Shown one piece after another: positions 1 to 8,982 of a stretch of 56,443 nucleotides of DNA (its first letter is position 1; each line of letters begins with the position of its first letter). The notes beneath the pieces were generated by a model, which did no database searches, had not been told where the DNA came from, and saw nothing but the letters and a program-made list of their open reading frames with translations. Source of the DNA: Deltaproteobacteria bacterium CG11_big_fil_rev_8_21_14_0_20_45_16. Its GTDB lineage: Bacteria; Bdellovibrionota; UBA2394. The translations under genes were made by a program, and so were the position numbers. The DNA is taken from NCBI GenBank assembly GCA_002787535.1, contig PCXB01000061.1, positions 1 through 56,443 on the forward strand, in the 5' to 3' direction.

Positions 1-20
1 AGAGATGCTAGAACTGTCAT
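1..20 (-). CDS. flgE: Start of a flagellar gene, probably flgE (partial)
   Basis: An ATG on the minus strand at 18-20 opens a frame running off the window and reading MTVLASL. A strong ribosome binding site (GGAGGG) sits about seven bases upstream. Hook proteins often begin with a similar short hydrophobic stretch, and flgE normally follows flgD and the TIGR02530-type gene in this operon type. Only six codons and part of a seventh are visible, so the flgE call rests mainly on gene order. Confidence 0.45.
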
Positions 21-93
21 GTTCGTCCCTCCAAATTACTCAAATAGAGAGACTTCGCTTTCCCGTTAGGGTCCAAGCAAAGTCCAATTAATT

Positions 94-480
94 TTATTGA
101 TTCAACAAAATTGTCGAATCAATGTTTGTGAAAACCTGCTCTTGCATTTGTTCTTTCGACAAAGCCGTAACGACGGTTTTGCTTGGAACATTTACAATAA
201 AGGCTTTCTCACCCATTAATACCAAAGAATCCCTGGCACCCTTTTTTTCGAGCGAATTCATCGCATCCGAAAGCTTAGCGTAATCCATTTCGCTCAGCTC
301 TATCTTCCTTGAATCGATTCTTCTCGAAGCATGCTTCGAGAGTTTGATATCAGCTGACTCCAGTGCTGATTCAAACTTTTCTGCCTCAGCCTTAGAGGGC
401 GCCTTACTTGGCCCCACAGATTTCGAAGGATTGATCCTTGAAATCTGTGACTGAATCAGAATTTCCTTAACGTCTGCCAT
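94..480 (-). CDS. TIGR02530-family flagellar operon protein
   Basis: A small protein of about 128 residues of the type called TIGR02530, a family found in flagellar operons between flgD and flgE; its biochemical role is not known. The start at MADVKE is chosen because a clean AAGGAGG lies just upstream; the longer frame to 555 runs back into flgD. The middle carries the family-typical segment with KHASRRIDSR, followed by a helix and a GEKAFIVNVPSKTVVTAL strand pair near the C-terminus. It starts one base after the flgD stop, which implies translational coupling. The family call comes from the sequence pattern and from position; the function is inferred only as hook or rod assembly. Confidence 0.8.
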   Translation of the reverse strand: MADVKEILIQSQISRINPSKSVGPSKAPSKAEAEKFESALESADIKLSKHASRRIDSRKIELSEMDYAKLSDAMNSLEKKGARDSLVLMGEKAFIVNVPSKTVVTALSKEQMQEQVFTNIDSTILLNQ

Positions 481-481
481 C

Positions 482-1234
482 TCAAACCCCTCCTTGTTCC
501 TCGACATCAGGAAGCTGATCGCCACCAGATTCGACAACGTCAGGTAAGTCGGCATTCACTTGCTCTTGAGAACTCACACTGGGTGACTTCACTCCTGAGG
601 ATCTAATTTCGATGACTTCACCTGCCGATATTTCTCGACCAGAGCTGGTCAAGATCGTCGGAATCGCTTGAGAGAAATTAACGCCATCTACGTATTCCAA
701 TACCGATAAGCTTGCACTAACTTCTTTTCCTGCCGCATCCTTTGCGACTACGTTAAAGGTAAACTCACCTTCCTTAAGATCCTTGATTTCAACCTGGTGC
801 AATCCCTTGCCAGCTTCCATGCCACTGAACGACTTAATGATCTTTCCCTTAAGATCTCGAACTTCCAGAACAACGTCTTTTGCGTTCTCTGAAAGATCAT
901 AATAGACCTTAGCTTCAGGACCCTTAAGTTGATTGATATTGAGCCGCACTTCTTTCCCTAGAAGCGATACAGCATTTGCGGAATTACTCGCACTTGTGAT
1001 TCTCAGAAGATCATCAAACTGCCCACTTACATTCTTCAACTGCTCCAAATTTGCAAATTGAGTCAGCTGTTGAATGAAGCCTTCATTGTCCATTGGATTC
1101 ATCGGATCCTGGTTGGACATCTGGGCCATAAGCAGATTCAGAAATTCTGTCTTACCAAGATTGGCGCCACTCCCTGGCTTTCCAACGTTTGAGTAAGCTG
1201 TTGAGTTCTGAAGATCTACGACTTTTGAATCCAT
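482..1234 (-). CDS. flgD: Flagellar hook capping protein FlgD
   Basis: FlgD caps the growing hook and allows FlgE subunits to polymerise outside the cell. The 250-residue protein has the conserved N-terminal segment with KTEFLNLLMAQMSNQDPMNP and the following FIQQLTQFANLEQL helix (about residues 28-70). A FlgD Ig-like/tudor part comes after it, containing DLKGKIIKSF and GLHQVEIKDL. The last 50 residues are an acidic, low-complexity tail rich in E, D, V and G that may be lineage-specific. An AAAGGAAG site precedes the ATG. It lies 12 bases after fliK and directly before the TIGR02530 gene, as expected for the hook cluster. Confidence 0.95.
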   Translation of the reverse strand: MDSKVVDLQNSTAYSNVGKPGSGANLGKTEFLNLLMAQMSNQDPMNPMDNEGFIQQLTQFANLEQLKNVSGQFDDLLRITSASNSANAVSLLGKEVRLNINQLKGPEAKVYYDLSENAKDVVLEVRDLKGKIIKSFSGMEAGKGLHQVEIKDLKEGEFTFNVVAKDAAGKEVSASLSVLEYVDGVNFSQAIPTILTSSGREISAGEVIEIRSSGVKSPSVSSQEQVNADLPDVVESGGDQLPDVEEQGGV

Positions 1235-1246
1235 TTTCGTCTTCCT

Positions 1247-2752
1247 TTACGCAACCGATCGTTCAGCAAAAATTCCGTCAAACTTCGCTAACGAAGAATC
1301 TGCGGTTGATTTTTCCTGACCGGATGCATCACGTTGTGAAGAATGTTGTTGCCGCTGATCTTGATAGGATTGAAAAGATTTTTGTTCATTCGAAGTTTGA
1401 GCTCGGCTCGAGGATATTTGAATATCTTCGATTTTCAAACCCGAAGCCTGAAGTTGGGTTTTCAAGTCTGAAACATTTTGTTTCAGGACTTGTTGAGCCC
1501 CACTGTTTTCGGCTTCCATACGAACATGAACCGAATCATTTTTTATCTGAAGATCAATTCGTACTTCACCCATATTTCCTGGACGAAGACTTAAGCTCAT
1601 TTGACCACCTTCTTTGGTAATCAGAGCTCTCGACACAATCGCCTTCATATCGTCTGTAAGATGCTTCTGAACCAACTTCAAATCTGCAGGCTCTGACGAG
1701 ACCGAAAATTTGCTTGATCCAGCTCTCAGCGCTGCCATAGCTGAATCCACCTGACCCTCAAGACCTTTTTGAATAAAAAGCCCATCGGCCAAATGTTTCA
1801 AGCTTGATGGCTTCGCCCCTACGGACTCTTCCGAAAGCTTTACATTCTCATTAATATTTTTCATCTCAGAATCCAATAGCTTCGATCGCATGCCTATTGT
1901 TGAACTACTTTCTTTAATCAGTTGCTCGACTTTGGTTTTTGCGATTGGTTTGGAAACCGGAATAGCTTTCGACGGTTGAATTACCGCTTGAGCTACTTCT
2001 GGCTTGGCTACTTGGATTTCGGGAGATACACCTTTGATTTCAACCTTGTCATCCTTAACAAGCTCAGCACTCATTTGCTTTTGAATTTCCGCCTTAACTT
2101 CCACAGGAAGTTCTACTTGCTGTAAAACTTTCTGCATTTGTTCCGGCTTAATACTTTGCAATTGAGAGGCGAGATTTTGAATCTTCTGACTGTTCTGAGC
2201 TATGGCCTCAGGAGCCATTTCAGATTGAACAGACAGATTCGGATCGACTTCAATGTCCCCGAGTAATTGTTGAATCTGCTTTGGCAGCCCTCCTTGAGCC
2301 TTTGGATTTTGGTCCAAAGCTTGAATGAGAGCCAATACCTGTGGAGCGATCTGAGCAACAGGTTCTGAAGTTATTTCTAACTTCGAAACCATTGCCTCAA
2401 CCACTTCATCAGTCTTTGCAGTTTCATCGTTGGCTAATGCCGGCTCCGTACTTTCTTGAGCTATCGACACGCCAGCTTGCTCGGAGGCCATTTCGGCATC
2501 CTCGTCTGATTCATTCTCCATCCTTGGAGCGGGCTCCCCTTTTGGCTTCGGAGCTTCGATTTTCTTAGAATCGGGCGACTCATTGGAAGCTTGATTTGGT
2601 AAAGGATTCTTTTTGATATCCTTTACCGGCATCTTTACTTCCTGAGTTTCCAACTCCCTCTCGAAGACTTTAGCATCGGGGACCCCTTGTTGAAGGTCCA
2701 TCCCCAACTGAGATGAAGCACTTATGTTGCCCAATAGTTTGGACAAATCCAT
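1247..2752 (-). CDS. fliK: Flagellar hook-length control protein FliK
   Basis: FliK is secreted through the flagellar export gate, measures hook length and switches substrate specificity from hook to filament. The 501-residue protein has the usual layout. A long, low-complexity N-terminal two thirds, rich in Q, E, K, A and P, acts as the ruler. A compact C-terminal domain follows (about residues 370-450) with the Flg_hook signature LSLRPGNMGEVRIDLQI and a downstream LKTQLQASGLKIEDIQIS. The tail after about 455 is rich in Q and S. AAAGGAG lies seven bases before the ATG. The gene sits between the motE-like gene and flgD. Confidence 0.92.
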   Translation of the reverse strand: MDLSKLLGNISASSQLGMDLQQGVPDAKVFERELETQEVKMPVKDIKKNPLPNQASNESPDSKKIEAPKPKGEPAPRMENESDEDAEMASEQAGVSIAQESTEPALANDETAKTDEVVEAMVSKLEITSEPVAQIAPQVLALIQALDQNPKAQGGLPKQIQQLLGDIEVDPNLSVQSEMAPEAIAQNSQKIQNLASQLQSIKPEQMQKVLQQVELPVEVKAEIQKQMSAELVKDDKVEIKGVSPEIQVAKPEVAQAVIQPSKAIPVSKPIAKTKVEQLIKESSSTIGMRSKLLDSEMKNINENVKLSEESVGAKPSSLKHLADGLFIQKGLEGQVDSAMAALRAGSSKFSVSSEPADLKLVQKHLTDDMKAIVSRALITKEGGQMSLSLRPGNMGEVRIDLQIKNDSVHVRMEAENSGAQQVLKQNVSDLKTQLQASGLKIEDIQISSSRAQTSNEQKSFQSYQDQRQQHSSQRDASGQEKSTADSSLAKFDGIFAERSVA

Positions 2753-2831
2753 ACTGTACTCCTTTCCAGTTGCTTGATTTTTTCATCCCCCAACCATTGA
2801 GAGATGAAACTTATTTTAATTGATGGCTGCA

Positions 2832-3407
2832 CTAATTGCTCCCCACCTCTCGCTCAGCCTGAAGCCTAAGCTTAGGAAACTGAGTCGTAATCTTTGCCGC
2901 GCGTGGTGGTGGGAAGAGAGCGAGCACCGAGCCCGCTTTCTTGGCATCCATTCGATCAAAAATCTTAATCGCAAGATCATCATCTACCTTTTGTAGCAAA
3001 GGAGAAGCTTGCTCCGGCTCCATGGCTTCATAGAATCGAGCCAGCTTTTTAAGCTTCGTTTCCTCCTTCTCGTCCCGAGCATTCATAAAATCTGCGATTT
3101 CTTTTCGCGCACCATCAATTTTGGCCAGGTGATCCTCAACCTGTTTCTTTAATGATTCCACGTACTCCTTTTGAGATCCCAAATCTTGATCCAGCTTGAC
3201 AGACTTTTGGTCTAGAATCTTTCGAAGGGCCATAACCTCCTCTTTGGTATAATACTCTTTCTCCGGAAACAGCCTCGCCTCCTCTGGTTTCGTAGCCTCG
3301 CCGGATGTAGCCGGCTCCTTCGCCGCATCGGAAGCTTCTTGTGCACAAATAGGACTACTCGATATCAGCACGAGAATTGTGAATCCAAAAGTTGGAAGAA
3401 ATTTCAT
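2832..3407 (-). CDS. MotE-like periplasmic protein with MgtE-N type domain
   Basis: About 191 residues beginning with a signal peptide or membrane anchor (MKFLPTFGFTILVLISSSPICAQ). A charged coiled coil follows (about residues 60-125), then a C-terminal MgtE N-terminal-like domain containing FYEAMEPEQASPLLQKVDDD and AKKAGSVLALFPPPRAAKIT. MotE proteins of this layout act as periplasmic chaperones for the stator protein MotC in alphaproteobacteria; similar genes stand next to fliJ in many lineages. The start at 3407 is preferred over an upstream ATG because it gives a signal peptide and has AGGAG upstream. This start lies 53 bases inside the end of fliJ in another frame, so translation is probably coupled. 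The function is inferred from family and context. Confidence 0.78.
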   Translation of the reverse strand: MKFLPTFGFTILVLISSSPICAQEASDAAKEPATSGEATKPEEARLFPEKEYYTKEEVMALRKILDQKSVKLDQDLGSQKEYVESLKKQVEDHLAKIDGARKEIADFMNARDEKEETKLKKLARFYEAMEPEQASPLLQKVDDDLAIKIFDRMDAKKAGSVLALFPPPRAAKITTQFPKLRLQAEREVGSN

Positions 3408-3816
3408 CCAACTCCTGTGTTTCCAATCTATTAAGCTCTGCATAGTAGCGCTCCTTATCTTTCTCTTCCAAAACTTCCATGGCTCGGAGTTTCTTTTGTT
3501 TCTCAACGAGCTTTCTTCTTTCCCTGATGACCTCCGCTTTTGCATTTAGGGCATCAAATTTAAGTTTCTTAACCTGTCGTCTCAATTCCTCTCGATAATT
3601 TGACGACAAGGCCTTGAGGACTTCATTTCTAATTTCACTAAGATCAATTTGCTTAAGTCGCAAAATCTCTTCCCTGAGTTTCCTTTCTCGATCTTCAATT
3701 TGAGATTCAATTTCAAGCACCTTTCTTTCAGCGAGAGCGACTTCCTTCACCTGGAATTCCATCTCTAATCGACGGAGTTTCTCTACTGCTTGAAATCGAA
3801 ACTTAAATTTTTTCAT
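3355..3816 (-). CDS. fliJ: Flagellar export chaperone FliJ
   Basis: FliJ is the central stalk-like coiled coil of the flagellar export ATPase and escorts substrates to the FlhA gate. The 153-residue product is almost entirely alpha-helical and highly charged (E, K, R, L). It starts with the typical KFKFRFQAVEKLRRLEME and has the FliJ length. Its ATG overlaps the fliI stop as ATGA, and its end overlaps the motE-like gene by 53 bases. Identification rests on the N-terminal signature, the coiled-coil composition and the position directly after fliI. Confidence 0.9.
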   Translation of the reverse strand: MKKFKFRFQAVEKLRRLEMEFQVKEVALAERKVLEIESQIEDRERKLREEILRLKQIDLSEIRNEVLKALSSNYREELRRQVKKLKFDALNAKAEVIRERRKLVEKQKKLRAMEVLEEKDKERYYAELNRLETQELDEISSNFWIHNSRADIE

Positions 3817-5156
3817 TTCTTATCTGTTCGTACTCCCTCTGAAAAAATATTTGTCAAACCTCTTGTACTTTCTTCAAACCCAACATTGCTTGTGTAGGGT
3901 TGCTTTAAAAATTCGCGAATCGGCTCTATCAATTGGATGGCTTCATCAATCCTTTTATTTGTGCCCTTAACGTAGGCGCCAATATTGATCAGATCCTCGG
4001 CCTCTCCATAAGTCGCCAGAATTCCTTTCAATCGATTGGCCAACTGCATTTGCTTTTCCGACACAACTTGAGACATCACCCGACTGGTCGACATGGGAAC
4101 ATCGATTGCGGGAAAGTGGCTCATCGAAGCCAAGCGGCGAGAAAGAACAATATGACCATCCACAATGGACCGAACACCATCCCCAATAGGATCGTTAATA
4201 TCATCGCCCTCAACTAAAACTGTATACAAACCAGTAATGGACCCTCCTGATCGAAGAGCACCAACTCGTTCGAATAGTTTGGGCATAGTGGTAAAAACCG
4301 AGGGAGGATAACCTTTGGTCGTTGGTGGTTCCCCCGCAGCCAAACCTACTTCGCGCTGTGCCATGGCAAATCGCGTAACGGAATCCATCATTAATAAAAC
4401 ATCTTTTTGTAATGATCGAAAATACTCGGCGATGGCCGTAGCGACAAAGGCGGCTCGCATTCGAATGAGAGGCGAGACATCGCTTGTCGCAACCACGACG
4501 ATACTCCTCTCCAAACCTTCTGGCCCTAGCGAGTCTTCAATAAACTCTCGAACCTCACGACCCCGCTCACCAACAAGTGCGATCACATTGACATCGGCAT
4601 TGGTGGCCCGAGCCATCATCCCCAAAAGCACGCTTTTTCCGACTCCAGAGCCCGCCATGATTCCCATCCGCTGGCCCTTGCCGACTGTAAGGAGACCATT
4701 GATAGCTTTTACACCCAAATCAAGGGGCTCCGTAATGCGCTCCCTCTTCAAGGGATTAATGGGGCGCGAATACAATAAGTACTCTTGATCGGACTCTATG
4801 GGAGGCAAATCATCCAACGGATTGCCAAGCCCATCAATTACACGTCCCATTAAGGCTGAACTAACTTTGATCGTAGCGGAATTGCGAATAATTCGAATGG
4901 AACTCCCCATGCCGATAGCTTTGGCTTCTCCGAGAGCCATAAAGATGGCCTTATCGCCACGGAAACCCACGACTTCAGCTAAATACTTTTCACTTCCATC
5001 TCTAGTAGTAATCTCGCAAATCGCACCTATTTGAGCATGTGGGCAATAACCTTCAATGACAATTCCAAGGGCATCCGTCACAAGGCCACAGATCGGCAAG
5101 GGATTGGCCTCATCCACCACCGAACCATACTTTTCCAAAAGGCCAAGTCGTGACAT
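3813..5156 (-). CDS. fliI: Flagellum-specific ATPase FliI
   Basis: The hexameric ATPase of the flagellar type III export apparatus, related to the F1 beta subunit. The 447-residue protein shows a beta-barrel N-terminus, Walker A GSGVGKS at about 169-175, the GERGREVREF segment (about 196-205), Walker B VLLMMDS at about 253-259 and the conserved FAMAQREVGLAAGEPP. The length is normal for the family. The start overlaps the fliH stop (TGATG), and the stop overlaps the fliJ start (ATGA), so fliH, fliI and fliJ are translationally coupled and their products form one complex. Confidence 0.97.
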   Translation of the reverse strand: MSRLGLLEKYGSVVDEANPLPICGLVTDALGIVIEGYCPHAQIGAICEITTRDGSEKYLAEVVGFRGDKAIFMALGEAKAIGMGSSIRIIRNSATIKVSSALMGRVIDGLGNPLDDLPPIESDQEYLLYSRPINPLKRERITEPLDLGVKAINGLLTVGKGQRMGIMAGSGVGKSVLLGMMARATNADVNVIALVGERGREVREFIEDSLGPEGLERSIVVVATSDVSPLIRMRAAFVATAIAEYFRSLQKDVLLMMDSVTRFAMAQREVGLAAGEPPTTKGYPPSVFTTMPKLFERVGALRSGGSITGLYTVLVEGDDINDPIGDGVRSIVDGHIVLSRRLASMSHFPAIDVPMSTSRVMSQVVSEKQMQLANRLKGILATYGEAEDLINIGAYVKGTNKRIDEAIQLIEPIREFLKQPYTSNVGFEESTRGLTNIFSEGVRTDKK

Positions 5157-5869
5157 CAGATTTTATCTCCTTCGTCTCCAGGCTCTTTAGGATTTTGATT
5201 AACTTCTCGAATTCGATTTAAGATTTCATCAACCATATCTTCGACAGAAATCATAATCTCTTTGCTTTGAGTTTTTACGAGCGCCCGCCCTCCAGGCACT
5301 TGCGCATCGCTTAACAGTTGAATATCTTCTCGACCGCGCAATTTCTCAGCAAAATCTGGCTTCGCAGATTGAAAGACTTTTTCATCTTCTGGACTAAAGA
5401 CAATGAGAATTTCCTTTGCCTTCTCAACTTCTTCCAGAGATTTCTTTACAATCTCGGTTAATACCGCCGGATCCGTATTAAGTTCGCGCAAAAGTACTCG
5501 TTTCGCAATCTTACGCACGAGCTCAACGACTTCGACCTCGACTTCTTTGAAGAGCTCACGTCTAAACTGTGAAAGATCATCCAAGACACCTTCAATATTC
5601 TCTAAACCCTGGCGAAGCGGCTGCTTTAACTTTCCTTCCGCTTCTTGCAAGGCCTTAACACGCACTTCAGCCACCGCCAGCTGCGTTAGGCGCTCTGCCT
5701 CAACTTTTTTAAGTACATCCGGAGCCAAATAGGTTCTAAAACTCGGTACGGCATATGACTTGGGTTCCGCCTTTTGAACCTTGGCCTCCAATTCGAGGGC
5801 TTGCGCACCATGATCACTTGATCGAATAATTCTAGACAACGGCTTCTTCTCCCTCTCCAGAAAGAACAA
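5156..5869 (-). CDS. fliH: Flagellar assembly protein FliH
   Basis: FliH binds FliI and ties it to the C-ring; it is the stator-like partner of the export ATPase. The 237-residue protein has a helical N-terminal half with many E, K, Q and A residues. Its C-terminal domain resembles the V-ATPase E subunit, including LVRKIAKRVLLRELNTDP and DAQVPGGRALVKT with the following MVDEILNRI. The first 38 bases overlap the end of fliG in another frame. The call is supported by the C-terminal pattern and by its place between fliG and fliI. Confidence 0.92.
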   Translation of the reverse strand: MFFLEREKKPLSRIIRSSDHGAQALELEAKVQKAEPKSYAVPSFRTYLAPDVLKKVEAERLTQLAVAEVRVKALQEAEGKLKQPLRQGLENIEGVLDDLSQFRRELFKEVEVEVVELVRKIAKRVLLRELNTDPAVLTEIVKKSLEEVEKAKEILIVFSPEDEKVFQSAKPDFAEKLRGREDIQLLSDAQVPGGRALVKTQSKEIMISVEDMVDEILNRIREVNQNPKEPGDEGDKI

Positions 5870-6887
5870 CCTTTCCTTCGCTTACGAGTCTGTCGACGAC
5901 TTTCAAAATGTTACCTTGAGCCCGCTCAACGTCCGAAACCTTAACTGGCCCCATAACATCTAAATCTTCTCGAAGAATCTTCGCGGCCCGTTCGGACATA
6001 TTTGAGAAAATTCTTTCTTTAAGATCGTCCGTACAAACTTTAAGGGCTAGTGCCAACTCACCTGTATCCACGTTTTTGAGAATTTCCTGAACACCCCGAT
6101 CGTCCACGTTGATAAGATCTTCGAAGACAAACATGTTTTGCTTAATCTCTTCCGCCAGCTCGGCATTATCCGCAGAGATGGCTTCAAGAATTGAACTCGT
6201 CGTACGCTTATCCAATCGGTTTAGAGCATCAGCAACATACTCAACCCCACCCATCTTATGCTTGGTCGCCGATCCAAGTCCTTTCAGGGCTTCCTTGACT
6301 GCCTCTTCAATATCTCCAAGAGCTTCGGGGGTAATTTCTTCTAAGAAGGCAATCCGCATAATAACTTCGGACTGAACATTTTCAGGCAAAAGCCGAACGA
6401 CCTGACCCACTTTTTCTGGACCCATATGACAAAGCAAAACCGCAATCGTTTGGGGATGCTCGTTACTCAAGAAGTTAGCTAATGTTTTGGGATCATAGGT
6501 ACCAAGATTCTTAAGTGTATTGTCTTTAAAGCTTGTCATGCTCGAGATGATTTCGCTGGCTCGCTTTTCATCCAAAGTTTCAGAAAGTAGTGCTTTAATT
6601 TCTTCGGTCGAGGTACTAATCGCACCTCCCGAGGCTACATTCCGCACAAATTCATTTAAAATATTGGTCGTTGTATCCTGATGAATCACACCAAGCTCAA
6701 ACATCGCATCTGTAATTTTTTTAACTTCAAAATCTTCTAGGCGTTGAAAAACCTTTTTGGAAATAGACTTATCCACCGATAACAATAGGGCAGCCGCCTT
6801 TTGGGTTCCTCGCAAGCGAATCGCGGCTATGGCCGCGGCTTTGTTCGTCGCCGCGCTTTTATCGTCTTTTACTGCTTCTTCAGCCAT
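5832..6887 (-). CDS. fliG: Flagellar motor switch protein FliG
   Basis: FliG is the C-ring protein that contacts the stator and converts ion flow to torque. The 351-residue length fits the family. Visible features are the N-terminal GTQKAAALLLSVD segment, the middle-domain EHPQTIAVLL motif (about residue 140), and a C-terminal torque helix region with FVFEDLINVDDRGVQEILK followed by FSNMSERAAKILREDL and DVERAQGNILKVV. The charged residues of the torque helix appear intact. It starts six bases after the fliF stop. Confidence 0.97.
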   Translation of the reverse strand: MAEEAVKDDKSAATNKAAAIAAIRLRGTQKAAALLLSVDKSISKKVFQRLEDFEVKKITDAMFELGVIHQDTTTNILNEFVRNVASGGAISTSTEEIKALLSETLDEKRASEIISSMTSFKDNTLKNLGTYDPKTLANFLSNEHPQTIAVLLCHMGPEKVGQVVRLLPENVQSEVIMRIAFLEEITPEALGDIEEAVKEALKGLGSATKHKMGGVEYVADALNRLDKRTTSSILEAISADNAELAEEIKQNMFVFEDLINVDDRGVQEILKNVDTGELALALKVCTDDLKERIFSNMSERAAKILREDLDVMGPVKVSDVERAQGNILKVVDRLVSEGKVVLSGEGEEAVV

Positions 6888-6893
6888 GGGTGA

Positions 6894-8648
6894 TTAATCC
6901 TCCGCCATCCACGATCGAAGCACTTGAATCGCTTCATCAGTATTATTGTTAATGATCTGCTCAGTTTGCATCTTCGCAGCCTGCAATCGAAGTTTTTCCT
7001 CTGACGTCATTGGAGCATCGATGACCACCGCTTGATGTGAAGATTCTTTAAATTTTATCTCTGGCCCTTTTTGAAGAGCCAGTTCGGGTGTTTCATTGGC
7101 AATCTCTTCAGCCCTTTGTCGAGCCGCCTGATCATCGCGACTAACGATGTTAACTTGCGCTCCCGCTGGTAAAGCTTTGCCAACCTGACCAGCGCGCTCG
7201 CCGATTAAATTCGCATAAGCCAGTTCAACGGGTGGCGCATAAGAGTTTATTAACTTAACAAGCATTAAAAAGATGATACCTGCGATCAAGACAATCCCCA
7301 TGATTTTGGCGTTATCAATCAAAAACATCATCCAACGAGATGAGTTCGTAGCCGCAACAAATTCCTCTTGGCCGGCGTTGGGTAAGTTTGAATGCATGAA
7401 TTGAATATTTTCGACTTTAATTTCATCGCCTCGGGACTCAGTATATCCAACCGCTTTTCTTACAAGCTCATCAATTTTTTTGATTTCCTCTTCGGAACGA
7501 GGTGAGTATTTTTTCTGGACTTCAGCCCCCTCAGCGGCACCTTCGGCTGGAGCTTCTTCTGTATAAGTACCATCAACGAGAACCGCGACACTAAGACGCT
7601 TTAATTCGCCGACGGGCTCACTGATTTTCTGAACTGTTTTAGAAACTGCATAGGTTGTGGAAGTTTCGGTTCGTTTGGAGTTCTCCGATCTGCCCCCGGA
7701 CGAACTACCCGAACCTCCTGGTAGATTGGCCCCAGCGCCTGGAGCTCCGGACGCCGTCCCGCTGCTTCCTGTCGATTGATCCGTCACAAGATTTTCGGAC
7801 ATGGCTACCCGACTCTCAGGATCTACCGATTCCACCATTTTCTCGACCTGAGAGAAGTTCATTTCGGCAGATACCGACACGGACACGCCACCTGAACCTA
7901 CGATTTTTTCGAGCATTGAGAGCAATCGCTTCTGCATATTGCCTTCAAAATTTCGTTTAACTTCTAAATTCTTAGATGAAAGACTCGCGCCGTCCGTTCC
8001 TGACGATCGGTAAAGCCTATTCCCGTTATCATCAATAACATTGATGCCTTCTTCAGTAAGCCCTTCAACGCTGGTCACGACTAAATGAACAATGCCGGAA
8101 ATTTGCGCATCGGAAAGCTTTCGGCCTTTATGCAGAGATAGAGCTACGGAAGCTTTTGGAGCTTCCTGATCTTCTGCAAAAAGTTTCTTTTCGGGAATCA
8201 CAATATGAACTCTAGCTTTTTCGATCCCATCGATTGCCGAAATCGTTCTTGCAAGTTCGCCCTGAATGGCTCGTACATAGTTGACACGTTGCTCGAACTC
8301 CGTTGCTCCAAAATCTTTCTTATCAAAAATTTCAAAACCTGTTCCACCGCCTTGAGGTAATCCCTCAGAAGCCAATGTGTTTCTAAGCTCCAAGACCCTG
8401 TTACCGGGAACAAGGATCGCGTCACCCCGGACTTGAGCGTCAACATTCATCGACTGCAATCGCTCAGCAATGGCGTTGGCATCAGTCATGGAAAGATTTG
8501 TATACAAATATTGATAGCCGGACGTTTTAACCTCTGAGTGCAGGAGTATGCCCGCCGTAACCGCGCCTATAATAACTAAAAATAGAGATAGCTTGGCGCT
8601 GGCAGGTAAGCCTCGAAACCAAGACGCCAAATTTAGTAAAAAATCCAC
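6894..8648 (-). CDS. fliF: Flagellar MS-ring protein FliF
   Basis: FliF forms the MS ring in the inner membrane, the base on which the motor and export gate assemble. The 584-residue protein has an N-terminal membrane helix (about residues 17-37) and the periplasmic ring-building motifs, including GTGFEIFDKKDFGATEFEQRV and RTISAIDGIEKARVHIVIPE. A low-complexity Gly/Ser loop follows (about 290-320), then a second membrane helix (about 440-465) and a cytoplasmic FliG-binding tail ending in QVLRSWMAED. The start is GTG, preceded by GGGGGAGGGAG. Confidence 0.97.
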   Translation of the reverse strand: MDFLLNLASWFRGLPASAKLSLFLVIIGAVTAGILLHSEVKTSGYQYLYTNLSMTDANAIAERLQSMNVDAQVRGDAILVPGNRVLELRNTLASEGLPQGGGTGFEIFDKKDFGATEFEQRVNYVRAIQGELARTISAIDGIEKARVHIVIPEKKLFAEDQEAPKASVALSLHKGRKLSDAQISGIVHLVVTSVEGLTEEGINVIDDNGNRLYRSSGTDGASLSSKNLEVKRNFEGNMQKRLLSMLEKIVGSGGVSVSVSAEMNFSQVEKMVESVDPESRVAMSENLVTDQSTGSSGTASGAPGAGANLPGGSGSSSGGRSENSKRTETSTTYAVSKTVQKISEPVGELKRLSVAVLVDGTYTEEAPAEGAAEGAEVQKKYSPRSEEEIKKIDELVRKAVGYTESRGDEIKVENIQFMHSNLPNAGQEEFVAATNSSRWMMFLIDNAKIMGIVLIAGIIFLMLVKLINSYAPPVELAYANLIGERAGQVGKALPAGAQVNIVSRDDQAARQRAEEIANETPELALQKGPEIKFKESSHQAVVIDAPMTSEEKLRLQAAKMQTEQIINNNTDEAIQVLRSWMAED

Positions 8649-8673
8649 TCGCTACTCCCTCCCCCGAGGTAAT

Positions 8674-8982
8674 TTAAACTGGCATCCTCATAATTTCCTG
8701 ATAGGCATCGATGACTTTATTACGCACGGTCACCGCCAATCGAAGTGATGTATCAGCCATTTCCATAGCTAGCACCGCCTCATGCAGGTTTTTTGATTTG
8801 CCTGTCGAAAAATCCGTGACTGCCTTATCGGCAATCTTCTGAGACTCATCAACTTCATTCAACTTCTCTGTCAACAACTCGCCAAAGCCCTTATCTTTCT
8901 CTGGTGAAGTGGCCTTAAATAATTTCTCAAGCTCAGGTGATAATTTAATACCGCTAACTGAGCTGGGTCCCATGATTTTCAT
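8674..8982 (-). CDS. fliE: Flagellar hook-basal body protein FliE
   Basis: FliE is the small export-gate/rod junction protein that joins the MS ring to the proximal rod. The 102-residue protein has the typical FGELLTEKLNEVDESQKIAD segment and the C-terminal LHEAVLAMEMADTSLRLAV followed by RNKVIDAYQEIMRMPV. Its ATG overlaps the flgC stop by one base (TAATG), so it is probably translationally coupled to flgC. Confidence 0.96.
   Translation of the reverse strand: MKIMGPSSVSGIKLSPELEKLFKATSPEKDKGFGELLTEKLNEVDESQKIADKAVTDFSTGKSKNLHEAVLAMEMADTSLRLAVTVRNKVIDAYQEIMRMPV

Noticed and set aside
1189-1620. 143-codon plus-strand frame across fliK
   Set aside because: It is antisense to the conserved Flg_hook domain of FliK and has no family features or ribosome binding site.
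4315-4788. 157-codon plus-strand frame inside fliI
   Set aside because: Shadow of the well-conserved FliI ATPase on the opposite strand; composition rich in S, R, P and T as expected for antisense.
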